A stretch of 64,000 nt of DNA, taken from positions 4,971,001 through 5,035,000 of the forward strand of contig JAJFPB010000002.1 of the NCBI GenBank assembly GCA_020881915.1, written 5' to 3'. The position numbers and the translations under genes are program-made. How positions within the stretch are numbered: position 1 is the first letter of the stretch; each line of letters starts with the position of its first letter. The notes beneath the pieces are model-generated. The model was not told the DNA's origin, ran no database searches, and saw only the letters and a program-made list of their open reading frames with translations. The DNA is from Paramyrothecium sp. XJ0827. Lineage: Eukaryota > Ascomycota > Sordariomycetes > Hypocreales > Stachybotryaceae. Shown here one piece after another: positions 23,124 through 34,164 of the stretch.

Positions 23124-24815
23124 TCGAAGGCCATAGGCACTTAGGATTGATAAGACATGTATCGTTATAGAGTCGCCACTATTGGGAATGATTTGAGCTT
23201 CAAAATCCGTATCCCAGCCATGTTGCTGTAACAATGATCGCCTAGCCGGCGAGACGTTGAGCCGCCGGAGATCTGTTTAGCGTCTGCAGCGAATGAAATC
23301 GAAGCCTCGTGCCGTCTCAGACAACATCCGATGCTGCGCGGATATACTAGTGTCTTAGGGCAATTTATTGGTCTCGGCAACAACCACATTCGAGCATGTT
23401 TCAAACAGCGGTATGGGGAGCAGCAGGCTCCCATTGGTTGACCCACGGCTTCCGAGCTTCTGCTTCTGGACAGCAGTGCAACCTCGTGCACAAAAAAGTA
23501 TGGGCGCGATGAAACGGTCCTCGGCGACAAATACGCTCGGCGCCCCACGGACTAACGTATATTTAGACGAGGGGTTTCTTAACACCGTGATCATCTCGGT
23601 TGTAAAAATTAGGCCTCGTATGGTTTAGAATAACAAATGCACAGAGCTACGAAGGAACGCTAAGGATTTGAATTCGCATGGAAAGCTATTTGCCAACTTG
23701 CGTTCACTGAAGATGCAAGCAAAGACGAAATCGGCATGCCATGAGTTGCCACGAGTATTCTTCTATACCGATGCCCTTGGAAGGAATTTGAAATTGAAGA
23801 TCGCTGGCTCACAGGCCATGTGGCAGATCTATCCTTAATTTTGGCACTTGAATGAGATCTGCTTATGGGGGTTGTCTCATTTATTTATCAGTTGATGGTC
23901 ACCACCTCGTCGACCCCATGACAAAAGAGCCAGATCTTTACACTGCGGCAGAAAGAGCAATATAATCGCGTGGCCGGGTTGACCACCAAGGGAGTTCGAT
24001 TAAGATAACTTTCTGTTCTGCTGGTCGCCCATTGTAAATAAACGCGGCAGTCTTTTTGAGTGAGAGTTTGCCTTTCAGTATTTTCACACCGGGTGTGACT
24101 ACCCTATTCCTTTTTGTTGAGACAATAATTTTTCAAGGGCGTCTCCATCCAACATCACGACGCTTGAGCAACATGTGCCCTACTAATGCGGTATCTTCAT
24201 AAGATACGGTTTACACGCTCCAACATGTATGAGTACAACGTCAAGACACAGCCATATCGAGCCGTGGTGCCTTTCTCTTCAGCACGCTAAACGAACCTTT
24301 CCTCATTTATGGATATGCAGACAACGCAACAACCGAATCTGGAGCGGGATAAAACCCAAACTGAAGAGTCCAGACGTCCTCCAAGTCGTTTTGAGTGGTG
24401 CATAGTGCATATAGCTCGCCTTTCTGAAGTTGGGCGAGCCTCAGGACTAAGTACAGTGCCAAATGCTCAGAGTTATCCTTAGCCCCGGCACTCTAGCTGG
24501 TATCTAGGCTTCCATTTAGATTGCAGCGAGATCCAGCCTCTTGAAGATATTTTTGTTTGGCTATGCCGTGTCGAAACGATGTTCGAGTGACTGATCTTTT
24601 GGGTATATCCTTGGCTAAGAGCCACTCACTTCATGTCGTTTAAGACGTGACCCGATAGCGGAAAGTATGCTGTCAGCTGGGTCATGTTGTAAGGTTTAGC
24701 CTCACACGATGGCTGGTTCTGGTCTTTGTCTAGTCGATGAGGTGACTTCAAGCTCTGTGTGTCGGCACACGATGCGTTAAACACGCATGATCACCATTGC
24801 CAAAACTGCAAAACC
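23124..24815. other. AT-rich intergenic region
   Basis: About 1.7 kb without a coding frame I can support. It marks the step from the GC-rich gene block on the left to the more AT-rich accessory block on the right. No transposon ends, tRNA or tandem repeats were seen. Confidence 0.5.
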
Positions 24816-26336
24816 TCAAGTAGACCAGGCGGGAGTCCCATTATCCTCACCATCTGCATACAAGGCGTCTTGCAAGAGCTCAACGGCCTCCCGGGGCCAC
24901 CGGAGCCATTCGACTCCATTATCACCTAGCTGATATTCGACAGAATGGAGTAAATGAGTGGTCCAACCTTTCATAAACCAGGCTTTCCCTATGGCGCTGA
25001 GCAGCGGAGCGTAGTGGGCAAGCACAAGCAATGCCATCGTGTCCTTATTCCGCACAAGCGTGACGAATGAGTCACCCATCGTGTAGAGCCACTTCAAAGG
25101 TTGCTCCTCGTGTGTGCAAACCTCCGTGTGACCGCTGTTGTCGCCGAAATTCGCGTTGTATATAGCTGCTATGCTCTCGAGAGAACTCAAGCACTCATCG
25201 CGTCCCGCACCCGCGGGTTGAGATTTCAAATGCTGGCCAAATCTTTCAAATGGCTCAACCCACTCGAGTCGGGGGAGACCATGGCGTTGGTAAGGTAGTG
25301 TCTTCTTCGCTTCCAACGCCTTTTCGGATTCATCAGGTTTATGGAAAAGCGCCATGAGACCCGAAGAGAGAGCCGTGGGATTGCTGAGCTCGTGAACGAG
25401 GCGCACGCCCCTGGCCAACGGCAGCCACCTCCCGGGCTGCGTGCGGCTCACGTCGCAGACGAGTAAGTCGTTGGTGCCGCTGGGCCCGGCAGCCAGTGTA
25501 CCAAGCCCTACAAGCATAGTTGCAATGTATAGAGCACCGCAGCTGGCATCATCGATGCGTGGAAGCGTTTGGCTTAGCTCAGCCAGGCCCACGGAGTTAT
25601 GATACTTGGCAAGAGAAAGGTAACGATCGCTCGACTCTTCATCTCGAAACCCTCTCAGATGCAAGATGTGATATGCGGTAAGTGAAAGAGCAAGGTGCAA
25701 AACGAAGGGGTAAGACAATCCAATCCGTGGTGCGTTCTGCGCCCAGAACCGAGACACATTGCACTCTGGTTCGCCGGTAAGATTAGGACCCGTAATGAAA
25801 GACCAGTGGTGCAGAAGTTCGACGTGGGCCAGGTTTAGCGCGGATTGCACATCTGTGTCGCGAGCTGTCTCCTTGCCTGGGCTGAGAAGGAGTGCGATGT
25901 CACGAGAGCACTCGGCGAGTCTGCTCTCGTGAGTGGGCGAAGCTGAAGGCGGAGGCGAAACGTGCGTGGCGGCCCAGTTTCTCCGTGGTCGACCACGGCC
26001 ACGGGCGGGCAGAAATGGGAGCGGAGATGCCTCGTCAGAGCTGTTGATGGAGCCATTCGAGTTCCCGGTTTTAGTAGTAGAAGGTCCAGTCTGGGCCTCG
26101 GAGCCTGTGGCGAAACTGCAAGGGATGCCGAAGCGCTCGCAGTTGAAACACCTGGGTTTTGTCTCGTCACACTAGAAAGGGGATTCAGGCTTGTTTAGAA
26201 GAATTTGTTGCGCGCGTATAGCTCTGCAACTTACCTTGACTTTGCGTTTCTTGCAATGCAGGCACCCAGCACGAGACTTGCGGTGGCCCCGTCTTGCCCG
26301 ACCCTGAATGGCCGGTGGCATCTTCCCTGGGGGCAT
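24816..26336 (-). CDS. Zn2Cys6 fungal-type transcription factor
   Basis: Exons 26336-26235 and 26171-24816 (intron 63 nt) encode 485 residues. The zinc cluster is complete: C25-x2-C28-x6-C35-x6-C42-x2-C45-x6-C52 (CLHCKKRKVKC then CFNCERFGIPC); the intron falls just before the third Cys, a position common in this family. A basic AT-hook-like GRGRPRK follows at about residue 83. The rest (from about 110) resembles the short form of the fungal-specific regulatory domain: HVELLHHWSF, YPFVLHLALSLTAYHILHL and GPSGTNDLLVCD. Such regulators bind CGG half-sites and control sterol uptake, secondary metabolism or local clusters. C-terminal motifs resemble the Upc2/sterol-uptake type (C6 followed by LLHHW and LALSLTAYH), a similarity worth noting beside the two ergosterol genes. 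The target is unknown. Confidence 0.87.
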
Positions 26337-27011
26337 CACTCCATGCGCTGGAGGGAGCAGAGTGGACCGAAGACTGTAGGGATGCCTGAGTTGTCAATAA
26401 AGCTAGGCATACGTGACCGACTGTTCTGACGAGTGAGTAATGAGCGAGAGAAGAAAGCACAGTTGACCTGGAACGCTCGAATACGAAAAATGCCCATTTA
26501 TCGGATTCAAACTCTCAGGCTGGCCACTAGTCGCCCTGGTCTAGCTCTTGGCCCAAGCACTGATTCGTCACCACGAGTCCCCACAGCATCTGATCGCCCT
26601 GACTCGTATGGAGACGTCAAATGCCGCCGCCGTGCAGAACCAAGTCTGCCGGGGTCATGCAGCCGACTGGGTGGAGTGTCTATCCCGGGTTGGCCCTACG
26701 AGGGCGGTTGATTCAGTTCGTACATTGAGCCAACTGAAAGTACGATATTCTCAATTGAGACTGGCCACCTGTAAGAAGCGCGGCTGTCTACAGGCCTAGC
26801 CACTGAAAGCTGGTATCCGAAATGACAAAAGAAATGCACGTCGTAGTGCTTCAAAAGTTCAGTCTATAGTTACACGCTTAAAACAACCTCGCCCCAACCT
26901 GCGCCTTGAACATGTAGCTCCAGCCCTGCTGTGATAACTCAAGTGCAGCATTACTCATCCGAGCTGCTCCCTCGTAGTCTTTGGGGGGCTGCAACAGCAC
27001 GGAGAATCTGT
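26337..27011. other. Intergenic upstream of the Zn2Cys6 gene
   Basis: Contains the promoter of the regulator and the 3' end of the RTA1-like gene. No coding frame with domain support. Confidence 0.5.
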
Positions 27012-27985
27012 TCAGCAGCAGCAGCAACGGCGCCTCTCGCCCCTCGGCTTGACTTCCCCAAAAACCTCCCTCGTCTCGTAGGCGTTGCGGACAAGCACCA
27101 TCGGATGCACAGCCAGAAAAACCAGCATGACCAGAAACATGAGCGCTGCGTCAAACACGTAGAGGTACCACTCGTTGGTCATGACCTCGCCTTCAGAACC
27201 CTGCAAATACTCGACGGCGCGGACAATTGCACGCACAATTGATAGCACTGCGGTGGCTTGGATTGCTCTAAAGTATCGTCGCCACTTGATGTCGGGGGCG
27301 AGTCGTAGAACGCTAGGAGGGTCCTGCGCTATCCTCCACTCGAGCACGAATAACTGGATCATGAAGATGGTGAGTGCCGAGAATTGGGCAATAATGCCCG
27401 CCAGGAGGATAATGCGTGCCTGCTTGACAGCAGTCGGATCTCCCGAGGCTGGAATGATGGAGCCCACGAACTGAGTACCGATGCACCCGAAGTCGATCAA
27501 CACGTAGAGCTTGGTCATCCAGCGCAGGCTGAGGAAGGCATGGTGCTGCGCGTTGAGTGAATAGGTGACGCGACCGAGGCTCATGTATATGGTCGCAGCC
27601 AAGAAGGGTGCACCAACAAGAATGAGAAGGTTCTGGAGAATAAAAGGTCCCGCTTCTGAAGGTCTATCTGAGGCCTGGGCTCGGCCGAAATAGCCAAACG
27701 CTTCCGCTGCCGGAGAATCAGTAAAATATCCATGTACGACCGTCCAGAAACGGCTTATCGAGGGTGAGCTTAGTTACCAATTCCTCCGAGAATGAACGGT
27801 ATGAAGAACCATGCTCGGCGCTTGAACAAGAAGAATAGATGGGCGCAAGTCGCGAGGGCGAACAGAGCGAGAAATGCGAAACCGGCCGATTTGTTTGGCC
27901 GGTATTCGAAGAAGACAATCTGTGTACCATTGACAATGGGGCCAAATGGCCCGTCGCCTGTGTTGTCGATGATGGGTTGAGTCAT
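27012..27985 (-). CDS. RTA1-like seven-transmembrane protein
   Basis: Exons 27985-27778 and 27706-27012 (intron 71 nt) give 300 residues. The start shows the family pattern YRPNKSAGFAFLALFALATCAHL, and the junction GGI/AEAFGYFGRAQAS matches the conserved second helix region (GYIGR in relatives). Then come LQNLLILVGAPFLAATIYMSLGR, LYVLIDFGCIGTQFVGS and WYLYVFDAALMFLVMLVFLAVHP, all typical RTA1/RSB1 segments; about seven membrane helices are expected. Yeast relatives give resistance to 7-aminocholesterol and long-chain base toxicity and sit in the plasma membrane. The C-terminus ends RRRCCCC, four Cys in a row that could be lipid-modified. ATG 27985 was chosen because the upstream extension begins only at GTG. 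Confidence 0.85.
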
Positions 27986-28507
27986 TGTGAGTGCTTGTCT
28001 AGGTGGGTGTCGATAGTCTTCAACGGTGGCAGTCTGATATTTGGTAGTCACAGGCTGGCTTCAATTAAAAAAGTAAACGAGTGGAAGGGAAATTGGCTCG
28101 GCATGCCAGAAGACTAGGAGGTCCAGGTCGGGAGCACAAAGCTGGGCTTTTAAGAAACCTGGTTGTCTACGGTTAACGTCTAGTGCTGGACCTCCTTATT
28201 TTTCGGATTCGCGGACAGCCAAAGCTTTATGTTCCCACTTCCATTCGTCATATAAAGCGGCTGCGCTGCCGCCGGAGCAGTGTCAGAGATTGCAGCACAG
28301 CACGAGAAAACGCATTAGCGCAAGCCAATGCTCATCTGCGGCCCTGTCGACGCGTGTCAATGCGAAAAATCCAGCGTCAACCATCCCATGAATGTGCCTT
28401 GACACGGAACTGGGTCTCCACCAACGCCTGTTTCAAAAGGCGCTGGGGAATACGAAAATTCAAGTCCCCAGATCCGAAAAATCATCCTTGGCAACGAAGC
28501 CCGAAAA

Positions 28508-28620
28508 AGCCCAAGCCTCAGCGCTGATTCGTGCAGAGCGGTGGAGGATCAGGCCTGTTAGAGTTAGTAGAGCTGATCGCGACACGCAGGGACGCCAAAA
28601 CGGTGGAGACGGCAGTGTCT
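28508..28620 (+). repeat. Direct duplication, copy A
   Basis: The block from GCCCAAGCC to about GCAGTGTCT matches 28929-29045 base for base over long runs (for example AGCGGTGGAGG, TCAGGCCTGTT and CGACACGCAG), with roughly a quarter of sites differing by eye. The origin is unclear; there is no obvious open frame shared by both copies. Confidence 0.7.
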
Positions 28621-28928
28621 CGCGGTGGCGCTTGTGAATGCGAAAAATAAAGATTTCTCGGATTCTCTCAACGGGCTGTTTTTAACCCTTTACTAGCGCC
28701 CTCCCATCAGTTTCGTGGTCCGCAATGCGAGTGCTTTGGTCACCACGGACTGAAAAGTCTTCGATAAGGACTGAGAGATCTTCATGCAAACTTCGTCACT
28801 GTAGATAGAATATGGGGCATGCGTCAGCATCCTTGTCAACAGTTGGTAGTGACCATAACTCATTCTGGCTGGGGGTTCCTGCCACGAAACCCCTCCGGAG
28901 TTTTCACACGCAATAGTATGATATAACA

Positions 28929-29045
28929 ATGCCCAAGCCCCAGGGCTGGTTCGTGTCTAGCGGTGGAGGGTCAGGCCTGTTCCAGTTAACACAACTGATC
29001 CCGACACGCAGCCGGAGACGCAAAATGAATTTCGGCAATGTCTCC
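28929..29045 (+). repeat. Direct duplication, copy B
   Basis: Second copy of the block at 28508, same orientation, about 420 bp downstream. It ends 280 bp before the start codon of the TPR-CHAT gene, so it may lie in its promoter or leader. Confidence 0.7.
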
Positions 29046-29327
29046 CGCAAGTATATACAACGATTATATTTGTTCCTCTATGGGTCTTTGGAGAACAGGT
29101 TTGGGGCCTTGCCGACTCAAGTAGCTTAAAATCGTTCTCAAGATAAAGAAGGCTAGGAAAGATATTATTGGTTTGTCTTTGCATTGTTAACGGCACGTGA
29201 TGGGCTTATAATTAGGCAACGACAAAGTTGTATTAAGCAGAAGTCAACTTCAATCTTTCATCACCGATCATATTGTGTATGCATCAAAAACACAGTATTG
29301 ATCTCTGCTTTTTAACCAGTAACCACC

Positions 29328-32300
29328 ATGAGCAGCTATCTCGATCAAGCCATTGACTCGGCGCGCAAGCTAGTCGATGGTAGTTCTTCAAGCCATCCGC
29401 ATTGGGCATTCCATATCAATCATCTAGGGGGTTTGTTGCATAATAGATACCGAGCAACAGGAAATCTCCCTGATCTGGATGAAGCTACTTGTCTCCAGCG
29501 CCAATCTCTTGACTCGATTCACGCAAGCGCTCCAGCGCGGCCGCATAATCTGATCGATGTTTCGGAACTGCTGTGGGATCGATTTCAGAGGACAAAAGTC
29601 AACAAGGACCTAGAAGAGGCTATTCAATATGCTAGAGAAGCTCTACAAAGGTGTCCAAATGACCACCGACTCCGACCACGATTGCTTGATTCACTAGCTA
29701 TCCAACTCGCTGGCCAATACTCGGCGACCAATTCAATGAGTAGTCTGCACGAATCTGTACGCTTGAGCCAGGAATCTGTTGCCTCTACTGATGAGGATAA
29801 TATATACTACACGGAATATCTAGGGAATCATGCCGTGAATCTGGGTATGAGGTACTCAGAGCTTGGATTACTATGCGATCTTGAAAGCGCCATTCGCATT
29901 AATCAACAGCTCACCCAGATCATCCCGAAAGAGCATATTAGCTGGGCTGGACACGCAATCAATCTTGGGACTTACCTTGGCCTAAAGTACACCAGACTTG
30001 GCAACTCCGTTGATCTTGAAAATGCCATCAGTGTCACACGCGAGGCCATGCGCCGCATGGCTACTACTCATGCGGACTGGGCAACGTGCCTGCACAGTCT
30101 TGCCAGTCATCTGAGTGATAGGTACGTCCCGAAACAATGGATTAGTCGACCTTCAAGAGGCGATTCGTCTACAACGCTGTACTGTTGAGAGTCTTCCAGA
30201 GGACTATCCGGACTTAGCAAAGTTCTTGCATAATCTTGCCATCTTCCTGTGCTACAGATTTGATCGTTTAGGAGAAATGAAGGATCTTGAGGAAGCAATC
30301 GAAGTGCAGCGGAAGAGCGTGGGAAAAGCCTCGAAACAAAGCCCTAAATACGCGTCGCTACTTCGCGAGCTAGGAAGCATTCTGCGCCGTCGATATAGGC
30401 GCTTTGGCGCGATGACTGACCTCGAAGAAGCAATCAGACTGAGCAGAGAAGCGGCTGAGGCCGCTGCACAACACCACCCACTTTATCCAAAGATCATGGG
30501 TGATCTGGGGGCACTGCTCGGTCAGAAATTCCTTAGGACGAATAATATGAGCGATCTAGATGAAGGTATCCAGGTCGCACGCAAGTCCATCAGTGCCACC
30601 CCTGATGATGATTCCTCCAAATCAGGGCAAATGGAGTCACTTGGCACGCTCTTAGCTCTCAGATCGGACAAATCAGGAGCCCTCCATGAGCTAGAAGAAG
30701 CCCTTCAGTTCATACGTAAGGCTGTCGACCTGACGCCGAGAGACCACCCATGGTGGGCAAGGTTCATGGCCAGCCTTGCCACTAGACTGAGTGACTTGTC
30801 CATCATCACGGAGGATGAGACACAATTAGAGGAAGCCATCGACGTCGGGTTCGCAGCTCTGGATGCGACTGGCGCGAGTGATCCGATCATTGCTGGCTTA
30901 TGTTTTAACCTGAGTAAGATGCTTGGTCTAAGGTTTATGAACCTAGACCAGCGTCAAGACTTGGAAAAAGCCATTTTATGCGGCCAAAAAGCATTAAATC
31001 AAGACTCAGCTGAGGTTTCAGTGCGTGTTCAAGCAGGCATACTACTGGTCCACCATTTAACAGTCTCTTCACAATGGTCGTCGGCCTACAAATGGGCAGA
31101 AGCCACTATTCACCTAATGCCTAGATTAATCGGTCGCTCTATCCGAAACTCCGATAGACAGCATTTACTGAGCGAGGTGGCAGGCTTTGCCAGTCTCGCG
31201 GCTGCTGTGGCGATAGAATCCGACCAGGAGCCATTTGCTGCTCTCAATCTTCTGGAACAAGGCCGCAGCGTGTTGGCTTCTCATATTGAGGATATGCGTC
31301 TTGACATTGCGGACTTGCGTGATAAATATCCGGAACTAGAGAAGAGATTCAAGCATCTCAGAGACAAGCTAGACTCGTCACCAATGCTGGGAGCATCGGC
31401 CAAAGAAGAGTCAGCTGGACAAAAAAATTATCATGCGGTCAGTGAAAAGCTTCAGGCGTCAAAAGAGTTTGACAGCCTCATATTCGAAATTCGACAGAAA
31501 GTTGGGTTTGAGCGGTTCCTACTTGCTCCAAGCGAATCAGACATGAAGCAAGAGTCAAAGAAAGGGCCAATAGCCATCGTCAACGTCAGCGAGGTTCGCT
31601 GCGACGCGATATTGCTCCGGGAGAACATGATCCAGCTAGTCCATCTCAAAAATCTACATCTCGATTCGGTGGAGGAAAGGCGACAAAAGGGGGATCGAGG
31701 CAGTCATGAAACATTAAGTTGGCTTTGGGATGTTATCGTGGAGCCCATCCTTCAAGCTCTGGGCTTTACCCAGCAAGTACCGCCAGGAGACATCGGGCCT
31801 CGCGTGTGGTGGATTACTACTGGGCCTTTGAATGGGTTTCCCCTCCATGCAGCTGGATACCACAAAAGAAATACTTCCGATACAGCGCTAGATAGGGTTG
31901 TGTCTTCTTACAGTACGTCGGTAAAAGCCATGATCTACGGTCATCGGCTGCCCAAGCCACTCCAGGACCTGAAACAAGCGCTCCTTGTCGGCATGGATCA
32001 TACAGAAGGGCAATCAATGCTACCCTTTGCGGCCAAAGAAGTTCATATGTTGCACGGACTGTGCAGATCAATGCACCTCATCCCCATCGAGCCTGAGCCT
32101 CGGAAGCAAAACATCCTATCGCATCTACCACAATGCCAAATATTTCACTTCGCTGGCCATGGGCATATAGACTGGTCCGACCCATCCAGCAGCTGCTTGA
32201 TGTTGAAAACTGATACGATGGGCGGGCATCTCACCGTGGGCGATCTTCTTCAACTGAATCTCCGAGAGCACTCGCCGCTTCTCGCTTATCTATCAGCATG

Positions 32301-32706
32301 TGGCACGGGCGATATCCGGGACCAAAAGTTTGCTGATGAGAGTATACATTTAATGAACAGTTGCCAGTTGGCGGGATATCGTCACGTTATTGGTACCTTA
32401 TGGGAAGTCAATGACGAGTTTTGCGTAGAGATGGCGAGGCTAGTATATGAGAAGATAAGGGAGGGCGGCATGACAGATGAATCCGTATCAAGGGCCCTGC
32501 ATATGGCAACGAGGGAACTTCGAGATAAATGGGTCGTGGCAGAAGGGAACCGGAAACGTAAGAGCAAAGCGGCAGTGAAGGTCACCGCTCCACCGACATG
32601 TTTAAATAGCAATCATCCAAGGGATGTAATCGTGGAAGAATCAGGAGATGGTTCTGAGTTGTCAAGTACATTGAAATGGGCCCCTTATATTCATCTTGGT
32701 AATTAA
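29328..32706 (+). pseudogene. TPR-CHAT protein (caspase-like fold), interrupted by a one-base frameshift
   Basis: The frame from ATG 29328 runs to a stop at 30186-30188; the continuing protein is read one base further on, from about 30127 to the stop at 32704-32706. Skipping one base within 30126-30135 gives about 1125 residues and restores the repeat spacing exactly (LSDRY then SRNNGLVDLQEAI, as in LKYTRLGNSVDLENAI). Residues 1-600 hold some ten TPR-like repeats of the DLEEAI/ARFMASLATRLSDL kind. The CHAT domain fills the C-terminal 370 residues with the catalytic dyad intact: His944 in HFAGHGHIDW and Cys991 in YLSACGTGD. CHAT domains are caspase/separase-like proteases; in fungi TPR-CHAT proteins occur among self-recognition and cell-death genes. 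The frame break may be a real mutation, a sequencing error or a recoding site. A 24-nt GT-AG removal here would not restore the frame. Confidence 0.8.
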
Positions 32707-34095
32707 GATAAGGTAACTTACGATCTGTGTAATACAAAACCCTTGTGTTTACCTAGTATCCTCTCAGCTTTATGTACTCATACATTCTGGATCATCTGCT
32801 ATAGCTAACGGTATTAAGCTATAAAAGAAAGTTGAAAGAAGAAACCATGATTAGGTATAGAACGATACCGCACGTGAACATCGAGTTCATTCTTTCATTC
32901 ATTCACACACTGAGCCCTCGGCGGTTCAAGTAGAAGCAGACCTTTGGTTTTCACATGCCTTCTTGGCCAACCGACAGTTACTTTTCCAACTCAACTAATT
33001 ACAAAGTCACATTTGCAAGGTTGGGCTTCTATCCACTTTCGGAGCCGCATTTCGGGCTTGGGGCATATCGGTGCCAAAGGGTTCTGTATCCACCCAGCGA
33101 GGTCGACAAACCAGAAGGCAGTAGATTGTTGCATGAGCCTGTTCACGGGTTTGAGCATGGAACTGGCTGAACTTGAAAGAAGTCACAATAAAGCCATAGA
33201 CGCAGATGAAGAAAGAACAGTCGCAAACTTCTCTCCACTTGATTATGAATCAATAACAGCGTAGTCTATTCTTATTTGCTCTGTAGGTAGCGGAATTCTG
33301 AAAATATCAAAGTTTAGCCATGGATATAGTCTGCAAAGCACGAATGACAGAATTGTCTCGATTAGAGCGCAGTTGCCTTTGCAGGTAAATAAAATGACTG
33401 TTGGGCCCTATCTCAACTGTGACAGTTACCGCAACGAGAGCAAGGAATGACGCCTTGAGGACTCCTATGAATCACAATCATCTCAGTCCCTGGCATAAAT
33501 TGGCCTATTCGTGTCAAAGTACCATGAAATGTCCGCTTGACGATTCGAAGCCACTTCCTCCTTGAAGTTGTCCCGCTGTCAGCCAGGCAAGGGTCGGGAC
33601 GAACGGACGCCGACCCAAGATAAGCAGATACTAGGTCAAAATTAACCAAATACTGTAAATTGATTTCGAATTTGGCGTTAGATTGATCTTGGCTTGTCAC
33701 CAATCTCCTCACTTGTGCTGATGCCGGGCATTAAGCATTGTTTCCGGCATAGTGGCTGCCAGGAAAGCAACAAGTGGGTAATCCTTGGCGACGTGTTTGC
33801 TGTAAGTGGCTTGGGCAAAGATGTGAGACCCAATCCAGCCATGGCATTCTGCACGTCGCGGATTGCCGCCGAGTGCGATCAAGTCAAATCATATAAGACT
33901 GCCGATGACGCCATGAGTTCCTCAGATTGTGTGTTTATTTGTGCCGGGCTAGTGCTGAAATAGGCCTGTCGCCCCTACAGTAGTGTCTGCTTTGCCGTGG
34001 AGCTCTTACACAGCTGCCCTATTGAGATCTTCAGCCCAAGCCCACTCGTCCGGAGTGAATCGCCAAATCGGGACATCGGCCGCCGTACCGACACT
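32707..34095. other. Intergenic
   Basis: About 1.4 kb with short frames on both strands (the longest about 100 residues at 32944-33264 and 33413-33712). None shows a family motif, sensible start plus splice structure, or repeats. I leave it unassigned. Confidence 0.5.
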
Positions 34096-34102
34096 ATATA
34101 AG
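34096..34102 (+). promoter_or_regulatory. TATA box of the small secreted protein gene
   Basis: TATATAA, 63-69 bp before the ATG at 34165, in a sequence that otherwise shows a short AAAC/CATC-rich leader. Confidence 0.55.
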
Positions 34103-34164
34103 GCGAAGATGAAAGGGAGATGAAAGAGCCCAAACAGCATATTCAGCATCACAATTCCTTCATC

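Larger units (their letters stand above)
27986..29327. other. Intergenic region with a diverged direct duplication
   Basis: 1.3 kb between divergent genes (RTA1-like on minus, TPR-CHAT on plus). It contains two related blocks of about 110 bp, reported separately, and otherwise AT-rich sequence and short frames without domain signals. Confidence 0.55.

Noticed and set aside
28183..28527. Basic 114-residue frame that could be read as a transposon remnant
   Set aside because: Rich in Arg, Lys and Pro but without transposase motifs or terminal repeats; composition effect cannot be excluded.
30122..30145. 24-nt GT-AG mini-intron as the explanation of the TPR-CHAT frame break
   Set aside because: Its length is a multiple of three, so removing it leaves the wrong frame, and it is far below fungal intron size.
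33413..33963. Opposed frames of 99 and 89 residues
   Set aside because: Short, without family signals; one ends CSRCGNC, but a single knuckle is not enough to call a zinc protein.
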